A stretch of 21,543 bases of DNA from Priapulus caudatus (Eukaryota > Priapulida > Priapulimorpha > Priapulimorphida > Priapulidae). The stretch is from NCBI RefSeq assembly GCF_000485595.1, contig NW_014577105.1, positions 733,368-754,910 on the forward strand, written 5' to 3'. The position numbers and the translations under genes were made by a program. Positions 16,137 to 21,543 of the stretch are shown here, piece by piece (position 1 is the first letter of the stretch; every line of letters begins with the position of its first letter). Under the pieces are notes generated by a model, which had not been told where the DNA came from, did not search any database, and worked only from the letters and a program-made list of their open reading frames with translations.

Positions 16137-16359
16137 CAAGGATAGAGAACATGGGTCCCAATAATATACCATTTAATGTGCCTAATTATTCTCCTATTAC
16201 CCTATTACTTCTATATTTCATACTCCTAACTCTAAACCCTAATCCTAACGTCCTGAAACCATAAACCATAACCATAAACCTATTATTATTGATGTAAATA
16301 GTATATTTATATTGATGTAACATGACATTGGTTTTATTGGGACCATGTTCTCATCCTTG
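16137..16359. mobile_element. TIR element carrying CCCTAA-like repeats
   Basis: CAAGGATAGAGAACATGGGT continuing to CCCAATAA (16137-16164) is matched by the complement at 16334-16359 with two one-base gaps. The 223 bp unit contains degenerate CCCTAA words (TAACTCTAAACCCTAATCC) and CCATAAACC repeats. No clear target duplication. Confidence 0.7.
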
Positions 16360-16390
16360 AACCGTCATGCCCCTCGACTATCAAGTGCAC

Positions 16391-16901
16391 GGGGTCGTTG
16401 TCCGTAACAGGTGACTACAGATATGGTTGGAAATACACTTATGACGTCCAGTATGGCGGCGCAGTGAATGGGGCGCCCCTAACCCTAACCCTAACGCCTA
16501 CAATTCTAACCCTAAACCCTAACAACTGTTATTGTTAGGTTAGCGTGTAGGTCTTAGGGCTTAGGCGTTAGGAATTTAGGTTTAGGGTTAGGGTTAGGCG
16601 CCCCATAACTGCGCCGCCATACTGGAGCGTCATAAAGTGTATTTGCACCCGATATGTACCCGAGGCTAGTTTAGGTTGTTTAGATTATTCCAATCCTATT
16701 ATGCTTTATCATTTTTACATGAGGTATGTTTAGGGTTTAGTGTTAAGGTTTTAGAGTTTAGGTTAGGGTTAGGGTTTAAGGGTTAGTGTTAGGGTGTAGC
16801 GGTAACGTTCTGTAGCTACAAGTCTGGTACGCACCTTTTGTGTATACATTACAATATGTACCTCGGGTACATATCTGTAGTACCTGTTACGACAACGACC
16901 C
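16391..16901. mobile_element. Nested inverted repeat with telomere-like arms
   Basis: The inner arms 16431-16522 and 16534-16643 pair through AATACACTTTATGACG-type sequence, CCAGTATGGCGGCGCAGT, GGGGCGCC, and CCCTAACCCTAACCCTAA. The plus strand therefore reads CCCTAA first and TTAGGG second. An outer pair joins 16391-16425 (GGGGTCGTTGTCC, CTACAGATATG) to 16866-16901. The right side also has its own 15 bp inverted repeat GATATGTACCCGAGG (16651-16665, 16861-16875) enclosing a second TTAGGG-rich stretch (16725-16800). The layout suggests one foldback inserted beside or into another. Confidence 0.72.
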
Positions 16902-16918
16902 CTTGAGCCCTATCAGCG

Positions 16919-17001
16919 GCACTGGCAGTGGACAATCACGACGTCAACTACCGTATTTACGCTTTATTACAGTGCGCTAGAGGCAATGCCACTGCCAGTG
17001 C
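16919..17001. repeat. 83 bp unit with 13 bp inverted termini
   Basis: GCACTGGCAGTGG (16919-16931) and its exact complement CCACTGCCAGTGC (16989-17001). Each terminus is itself nearly palindromic (CACTG-CAGTG). The centre holds no repeat. Possibly another tiny MITE; no target duplication seen. Confidence 0.6.
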
Positions 17002-17479
17002 AGGCCGAAATATCTATTAGTATTAGCCATAAAATAATATACCTGTCGCAAGCACGTATCTTGTTTGCATTGTAAAAAACAACTACACACACATAAATTT
17101 CAAACCATTTCGATCGCACATTAACCTGTATGATACAGGCGGTTCCCGGTTCCGCTGTTCACTACACTTTACCGCCTTACCCCCATCTGCTTTCTTTCAG
17201 TGCCTCCGGCTGCGAAAGCAAGAAATGATTGCGGTCCCTAATTCAGAGAGCCCCGTAACGGCCAACAAGCCAATCAACGAGCAGGCTTTTGCCTGACGTC
17301 ATCCCTTCACCAGTTATTTCAAGTTGCCTGATCTGATAACGAGGCTTGCGAAAACGCGCCAGGGTTGCAGCTCGCGTACAGGCCGGTAGATAGTTGTAGT
17401 GAAGGCCGAAACCATACCGCTGTGCATGTTTTGTTTGCTGCGCCATCTTTTGACAATAATTCGAGATAAGATGAAATAA
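17002..17479. other. Unannotated stretch with a promoter-like island at 17230-17455
   Basis: Within a more GC-rich stretch, the plus strand has a CCAAT box (AGCCAATCA, 17269-17277), a CRE-type TGACGTCA (17294-17301), and the inverse of AAAAGATGGCGCAG (17442-17455). On the minus strand that last site gives an ATG at 17446 with a strong start context opening a 67-codon frame. ACTGGTGAAG inside could be a donor site. I recognise no protein, and no second exon can be shown. This could be a gene promoter or a repeat-borne one. Confidence 0.3.
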
Positions 17480-17638
17480 AGTAGGTCCACTGATCTCTAT
17501 ATTAACTCTATTAAAAACTCTCTAATTAACTTTCTAATTAATTAGAGAGTATTTAGAGAGTTTTTACCTCTCTATTAAAAACTCTCTAACTTAATAAATT
17601 CTCTATATGATTTTATTATAGAGATCAGTGAGTAGGTC
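17480..17638. mobile_element. hAT-like MITE (C1) with perfect 8 bp target duplication
   Basis: AGTAGGTC occurs exactly at 17480-17487 and 17631-17638. The 143 bp element between (17488-17630) starts CACTGATCTCTATA and ends with its exact complement. Inside, AAAAACTCTCTAA (17513-17525) pairs with TTAGAGAGTTTTT (17553-17565) and recurs at 17577-17589. An 8 bp duplication with CACTG/CAGTG ends fits the hAT superfamily. It is AT-rich and non-coding. Additional termini lie at 18279-18400. Confidence 0.9.
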
Positions 17639-17689
17639 TCAGGGGAGAAATAGTGATCCGCTAGATGGCGCATTATTAGTGTTCTGGAT

Positions 17690-18035
17690 AGGCAACCGGC
17701 AGTTAGATGCGATATGATATGACTACTAGGCACTTTAACAGAGAGCTGCGCCAACTCACAGAAATAGAATAGAAGAAGAATAGATCTATTCTATTTCTGT
17801 GCGCCAACTCAGGATTTGACTCCATGTTGTTTCCAAATGTATCCACCCGAGCTGCCGCGTTAAGTACGCGCTTATGGATACGCTGTTAGCTAAATGGTCC
17901 CGCTAGTAAATTAATTAGACTGAATCGTCGCCTTCAACCAAATTCAAAAAATTACAAGAGATTTATTAGCCTAAGACAGTTGTGTTCCTATGTTTGTACT
18001 AGTATTTTCGAGAAATGTAACTCAAGTCGTTCCCG
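17690..18035 (-). repeat. D2-related copy, minus strand
   Basis: The reverse complement reads GCGGGAACGACTTGAGTTAC, ATTTCTCG, TCTAATTAATT, AGCGTATCCATA, GCGGCAGC, ATTTGGAAACAACATG and GGCGCAGCTCTCTG. This matches D2 at 4818-5045 (GCGGGAACAATTTGAGTTAC, TCTAATTAATT, GCGTATCCATACACC, CATTTGGAAACAATATTG, TCGCAACTCTC). It is diverged by substitutions, not mainly by indels. A 45 bp hairpin interrupts it at 17757-17801. Confidence 0.7.
17749..17809. mobile_element. 45 bp hairpin insertion with 8 bp target duplication in D2
   Basis: CGCCAACT flanks 17757-17801 on both sides (17749-17756, 17802-17809). The insert starts CACAGAAATAGAAT and ends with the exact complement ATTCTATTTCTGTG. Because TG and CA also flank, the direct repeat can be read as up to 12 bp (TGCGCCAACTCA). 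Related D2 copies at 5037-5050 and 18166-18180 run through the same site uninterrupted, supporting true insertion. Ends CACAG/CTGTG match those of E1. Confidence 0.82.
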
Positions 18036-18089
18036 CACCGATATGAGAGTCTTAAATTGCCTAAAGCACTATCTTAGACCCCGGCCGCC

Positions 18090-18235
18090 TATAGCCGTGC
18101 AGTATTCATTTGGAAACAACATGTCGTCACAACGCGACCGTGACCGACTAGTTTTCGACTCGTCATGGCGCAACTCTCTGTATAATAGGACTCTAGTTCT
18201 GGATATAGAAATCAGTTAACCCTAACTCTGCCCTA
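18090..18235 (+). repeat. D2-related partial copy, plus strand
   Basis: Contains GTGCAGTATTCATTTGGAAA, CAACATG, TGGCGCAACTCTCTGTATAA, TAGGACTCTAG, corresponding to D2 at 4985-5055. With 17690-18035 it forms a head-to-head pair whose shared ATTTGGAAACAACATG words face each other, so the two are arms of a diverged foldback. The right side passes into CCCTAA-like repeats. Confidence 0.62.
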
Positions 18236-18480
18236 ACCCCATAGAAATAGTATAGATAACTATGCCTAACCCTAACCTCTGATCTCTATAAATAACTTAT
18301 ATTATATATTATATTATTATATATAGTTTTATTATAGAGATCAGTTTATTATATATATTTATTTTTATATATATAATAGTTTTATTATAGACGATCAGTG
18401 ACCGCTAACCCTAACCCTAATGCCTAACCTAACCATCGGCTCTGCCTAGTACCCTAACCCCTTTCCCTAATTTCGTAAAT
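18218..18480 (+). repeat. Degenerate CCCTAA tract interrupted by C-family MITE pieces
   Basis: CCCTAACTCTGCCCTAACCC, GCCTAACCCTAACC before, and GCTAACCCTAACCCTAATGC after, an AT-rich insert at about 18279-18400. The motif is the metazoan telomere unit on the C-rich strand, but too degenerate and short for a functional telomere. Confidence 0.75.
18279..18400. mobile_element. C-family MITE copies (C2) within CCCTAA repeats
   Basis: The left end CTGATCTCTATAA (18279) and the right end TTATAGAGATCAG (18332-18344) match C1 termini. A second right end, TTTTATTATAGACGATCAGTG, follows at 18380-18400 with a one-base insertion. TAGTTTTATTATAGA is duplicated, so part of the element is tandemly repeated. 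The left terminus lacks the outer CA of C1. Flanks are telomere-like repeats, so a target duplication cannot be read reliably. Confidence 0.68.
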
Positions 18481-18984
18481 AAAACAAGAATCTCAAAATA
18501 CACATAAAAAAATAAAATCATAATACGGAGAAGACAACAATTAGCCAATCAGGAGTCGCGCCCTAAAATGCGGATCGCTATCCTCTCCCCTGTCAAATGG
18601 GTGTTGCTATTGTAGTGGCCCTAGGGGTAGCCGCTACGAGCGTGGTGAATGCACTATTGATTTTTGCAAGGATTATTTCTTGTCGCCAGGCAAAGCGGGA
18701 GCTGTGTTGCGTGAGGCAGCCAGGAGATAAACAAACAGAGGCAAATAATCCACCACCACATGCAAGTTCTTGAGTATATCCTGAACGGTATTCTTTGATT
18801 CTCCGCCTACAGCACATCGTCGTACAACATTAAATATCGGTTTATGTCGGGCAAAGAAGGCCAAAGGGAAATGCTAGGTCGACAAGAGATTTAGAACTAC
18901 CTGAAGTGCACAACGAGTCCGACGTCTCTATTGAAGGTCACGGAGTGAAAAAATAAAGGGGTAAACGGCACCGTGCTGCGTTGG
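18481..18984. other. Unannotated stretch
   Basis: No repeat shared with the rest of the window. Minus-strand frames of 63 and 74 codons overlap in different registers between 18593 and 18864; neither shows a recognisable domain, membrane pattern or start context good enough to call. Confidence 0.45.
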
Positions 18985-19330
18985 CGTCGCAGCCGTTCTC
19001 CGGAGTCTCCCGTCTTCTCCTCCGTTTCCTCTGTCTTCCCTTCTTCTTATCCGTCCTTTCTTCGGTCTCCACTGCTTCTGTCTTCCCTTCTTCCTTTCTT
19101 CTACCTCTGTTTCTGTTTCTTTCTCTTCCTGTCTTCCCTCTTCTGCTTCTCTCTTCTTTCTTCGTTTCTTCATCCTTTGTCCTTCTTTTTCTATCGGCTC
19201 TCTTCTTCCTTCTATCTGCGTTTCTTCTTTCTTTCTTTCTTCTATCTTCTGTCTTCTGGTCTCCTCTCTTCTGTCTTCCCTCTTCTGTCTTCTGTCGTTC
19301 TTTCTTTCTTTCCTTCTTTCTTCTACGTTT
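18985..19330. repeat. Polypyrimidine (TTC/CTTT) tract
   Basis: About 345 bp almost entirely C and T on the plus strand, mixed TTCTTTC, CTTCCCTTCTTC and TCTGTCTTC words with rare purines. The minus strand is correspondingly purine-rich. Open frames on both strands simply reflect the absence of A/G-dependent stops and give Ser/Phe/Leu-only or Arg/Glu/Lys-only peptides. Mirror-repeat segments could form intramolecular triplex DNA. Confidence 0.9.
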
Positions 19331-19484
19331 CGCCCAAGGGGTGAAACTCGCACTCGTTTGTCTGGTTTCCCGTCGGACTGCCCTAGTTCTCCATATACTG
19401 GATTCAGGTGTTTCGCCCGTGATATGGCTCTAGGTCAGTGGCCTTCCCCACTATTGGGTCAGGCCGCTCCTCGAATCCTAAGGA

Positions 19485-20055
19485 GGTAAAGGGGGGTGTG
19501 TCCCCGTAAGCGGGTGCTGCCGAGTGATTCTACGGCGGTTTGCAGGTGTCCCCGCTGCAGCGGTTACCTGCCATACTCCTGGGAGGGTGCGTCCCGTACG
19601 GTGCTCCTCGTAATCCGGGGGGGGTGCGTCGCCGTAGCGGGTGCTCCCTCATAATCCTCGGGGGGCGTCAGTGCTCCTTGGCTTCTTCTAGTGGGGAAGT
19701 AATTATGGGCTATGGGGCCTTTCCAGTGCTCCTTGGTTCTCCTATTGATTCCTAGCTGGCTTTATGAGGCCGTCAGCCGTTCTCCTTGCGTCTCTCCTAA
19801 GTGACTCCATAGGCACAGGGCAAGTGCTTTGTGGCTTCTCGTTATTGATCCCTAGGGCTAGTGAGCAGTCCACACGTGCTCCTTTGTTCTCCATCGTGAT
19901 CCCTAATAGCAAGGTCAGTGCTCCGTGGTTCTCCTCATAAGGCAAGGCCAGGGCTCGCCTTGGTCTCTCCAACGTGCTTCCTATAGCCGGCAAGGCAGGG
20001 GCTCTGCCTTGGTTCCCGAGTGCTCCTGGGTTCTCCTAGTGCGAGCGGCTGCCCA
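19485..20055 (+). repeat. Degenerate ~40-60 bp minisatellite (GTGCTCCTTGGTTCTCCTA)
   Basis: Diverged units carry GTGCTCCTNGGTTCTCCTA-type words at about 19670, 19725, 19876, 19917 and 20020, often followed by GATCCCTAGGGC/GGCAAGGC. The left part has a related form, GGGGTGCGTCCCCGTAGCGG with GTGCTCCTCATAATCC, at about 19490, 19580 and 19618. Spacing varies between roughly 40 and 60 bp. Frames of 71-160 codons across it are not conserved between units, so it is not coding. Confidence 0.65.
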
Positions 20056-20639
20056 GGGCGTTCTGATTTCTACGCTTTTGCGGCCCGCCTTATATACTGA
20101 CTGCCTGGTTGCTACCTGGTCACGTGCTTTTTCCCCTGTGTCCCTAGGTAATTACAGCAGGGGTATTCCAGCTGGCAAATCGCTTGTTTCGTTTATAGCC
20201 CGGTCTCCTCCGTGCTCGTACCTGCCGTTTGTTTACGACGCCGCGTGCCCGCATTTAGGCCGATCCACGTTGCTGCCCTGGCGGTCGAGTAACAATTTTC
20301 CATTTCATCATTCCTATTCTAATTATTGGTTTTACTTAATTTACTCAATTAATCGCGCTGCTTTTACCCTGGCATTTTATTATGGCTCGACTTTTCCCTT
20401 ATTTTGAGTCTGTGGCGCATTGATCTCTTACAGTGGCAATTTTGGGTGTTAAACCCGGCTTGGTGTTTTACGATCCCAGGTGTTTCTAGTTACTTGTTCA
20501 GAAATGCGCCGTGCCCTGTTGTTCGCTGTTGTGGTTTGGAAATAAGAGTCTCTCCGGTGTAAAGCGAAATCTCTACCACTATCCGCCCGGGGCGTCGCGA
20601 GGAGGGTGCACGCAGACGTGGGGATGCAAGCACTAGTGT
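20056..20639. other. Unannotated stretch
   Basis: No repeat recurring in the window and no recognised domain in its frames. AAATAAGAG near 20541 and CTCTCCGGTGTAAAGCG could suggest the end of an LTR-like unit, but no second LTR or primer-binding site is visible. Confidence 0.4.
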
Positions 20640-20735
20640 AGGATTTAGGGTTTATGGATCAGCGGTTGTAGGGTCAGGGTTACGGGTTTAGCATTAGGGT
20701 TAGGTTAAGGTTCAAAAGGGCGTTACGGGCTAGGG
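20640..20735 (+). repeat. Degenerate TTAGGG tract
   Basis: GGATTTAGGGTTTATGG, GTAGGGTCAGGGTTACGGG and AGCATTAGGGTTAGGTTAAGG are irregular TTAGGG-type words. Interstitial and diverged. Confidence 0.75.
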
Positions 20736-21227
20736 GTTTGTTGACATACATGGATATCTGTCCCCACAGTCGCCAACAGATGTAATTTTTGTGGAATGGA
20801 CGCCCCTAGTAGGTGCGGGGGCGGAGCTACGGGCTTCACAGTACAGTAGTCCGCCACCTGAACCACACAGCAGAACGCCCGGTGAAAACAACCACGAATC
20901 ACTGGCGCCCATGAGGGATTCACGTGCATACAACGATACCGAATGACCGTCACTTGGTTTGGGACCTGTTTTAATGAAGTTTTTTTTTTCACTGAAAATT
21001 TCGGTTTACCAATATGGGCTTACGAGGTCGCATACGTAGATAGCGCTTTCTGAGCTATAATTATGGCATTTATGTAAGATACATTATGCACTTGAGCGCA
21101 AAATAAACAATCAGTTTTACAGCTATTCTTATTGTGTTTTGGCTTTGCGATTTAGTTGAATAAAGATTAAGCCCGCCCTGGGCCAGGATTTTCCAGTGGA
21201 AACAGAAACAAAAGTCCAAGATTACTC
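20736..21227. other. Unannotated stretch
   Basis: Nothing beyond a T9 run near 20980 and chance minus-strand frames. Confidence 0.45.
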
Positions 21228-21543
21228 ATGCACCCCACGACCACACGCAAGGCCACGCAACACAGTGCACACACTAAACACGCAACAAGCAGTCACGCAC
21301 ACGCACTCGCCACACACAGACGACGACACTCACACGCACACCTTCGCATCCGCACACGCCACACGCACGCACACCACACAGCACACACACACGACACGCC
21401 ACCACACCAGTGACACACTTCACGAGCGCACGAGGACGCACATCCGCACACACAAGGACACACAAACACGCACGCGCAGGCACAGACGCACGGCCACGCA
21501 CGCACGGTAGCACGCACCGTCGCACACACAGTGACCACGCACC
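21228..21543. repeat. CA-rich (CACACGCA) low-complexity tract, open at window end
   Basis: Irregular mixture of CACACA, ACGCAC and CACGCACG words with almost no T on the plus strand, continuing to the last base. Much of it alternates purine and pyrimidine. Three overlapping frames on both strands arise only from this composition. Confidence 0.9.

Noticed and set aside
16464-16604. Head-to-head telomere fusion
   Set aside because: Order on the plus strand is CCCTAA then TTAGGG, the reverse of a fusion, and non-telomeric arms extend the palindrome on both sides.
18593-18864. Overlapping minus-strand frames of 63 and 74 codons
   Set aside because: Read as unique sequence without a domain or strong start. 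Could be an exon fragment, but nothing in the sequence supports that over chance.
18928-19433. Open frames of 123-150 codons across the polypyrimidine tract on both strands
   Set aside because: They are explained entirely by low complexity: only Ser/Phe/Leu or only Arg/Glu/Lys peptides, open on both strands at once.
19925-20407. 160-codon plus-strand frame
   Set aside because: The start lies in degenerate minisatellite units, no domain is recognisable, and related units do not keep the frame.
20440-20640. LTR of a retrotransposon
   Set aside because: A polyadenylation-like word and a sharp composition change suggest it, but there is no second LTR, primer-binding site, polypurine tract or pol fragment in the window.
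21193-21538. Open frames of 61-104 codons over the CA-rich end
   Set aside because: Composition artefact. His/Thr-rich and Cys/Val-rich peptides are shadows of CACACG repeats.

Overview
This window looks like repeat-rich, non-coding DNA from a nuclear genome, most likely a marine invertebrate. I found no credible protein gene, rRNA or intact tRNA. The open frames are short, have no recognisable domain and lie mostly over repeats. Points for a metazoan nuclear genome are: degenerate TTAGGG/CCCTAA tracts; miniature inverted-repeat elements with 7-8 bp target duplications; a tRNA-derived SINE-like head; and a tandem-core element with an ACGG microsatellite and terminal hairpin, as in the pearl/HINE (Helentron-related) elements described from bivalves. 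The phylum is not settled: mollusc, echinoderm, hemichordate and cnidarian all remain possible.

Layout. 1-1100: CAAGAG-type hairpin, then about 40 noisy units of a G-rich ~25 bp minisatellite. 1107-1288: repeat D3 (second copy near 13.7 kb). 2200-2480: repeat D1 (second copy near 9.1 kb). 2508-4280: small hairpin elements with target duplications, including a 184 bp foldback (3653-3836) whose loop holds another hairpin insertion. 4487-5570: repeat D2, an incomplete large foldback, abutting a second block of the 25 bp minisatellite. 6538-6724: near-perfect palindrome. 7055-7310: SINE-like unit. 8886-10985: hairpin, D1 copy 2 and D2 copy 2, all rich in single-base insertions, ending close to a 10-N gap (11022-11031). 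11229-11785: pearl/HINE-like element. 11977-12647: inverted-repeat element studded with a TTAACTCTGAGTTAA-type motif. 13.5-14.6 kb: short tandem repeat, D3 copy 2, perfect 40 bp palindromic mini-element, D2 arm. 14.7-17.0 kb: dense nest of palindromes and foldbacks, some carrying telomere-like repeats in their arms. 17.48-18.40 kb: hAT-like MITE with perfect 8 bp duplication, inverted D2 copies, and a 45 bp hairpin inserted in one of them. 18.98-21.54 kb: polypyrimidine tract, degenerate ~48 bp minisatellite, degenerate TTAGGG, and a CA-rich tract running off the end.

How the parts relate. There is no pathway here. The theme is layers of non-autonomous foldback or MITE insertions, several with clean target-site duplications, nested in one another. 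Several repeats recur in the window (D1, D2, D3, minisatellite, CAGGAG and CAAGAG hairpins). Part of the copy-to-copy difference looks like uncorrected long-read indel error rather than evolution. Family names (A, B, C, D1-D3, E) are working labels coined here. All similarities were found by reading, not by alignment software, so repeat edges are approximate unless a target duplication fixes them.
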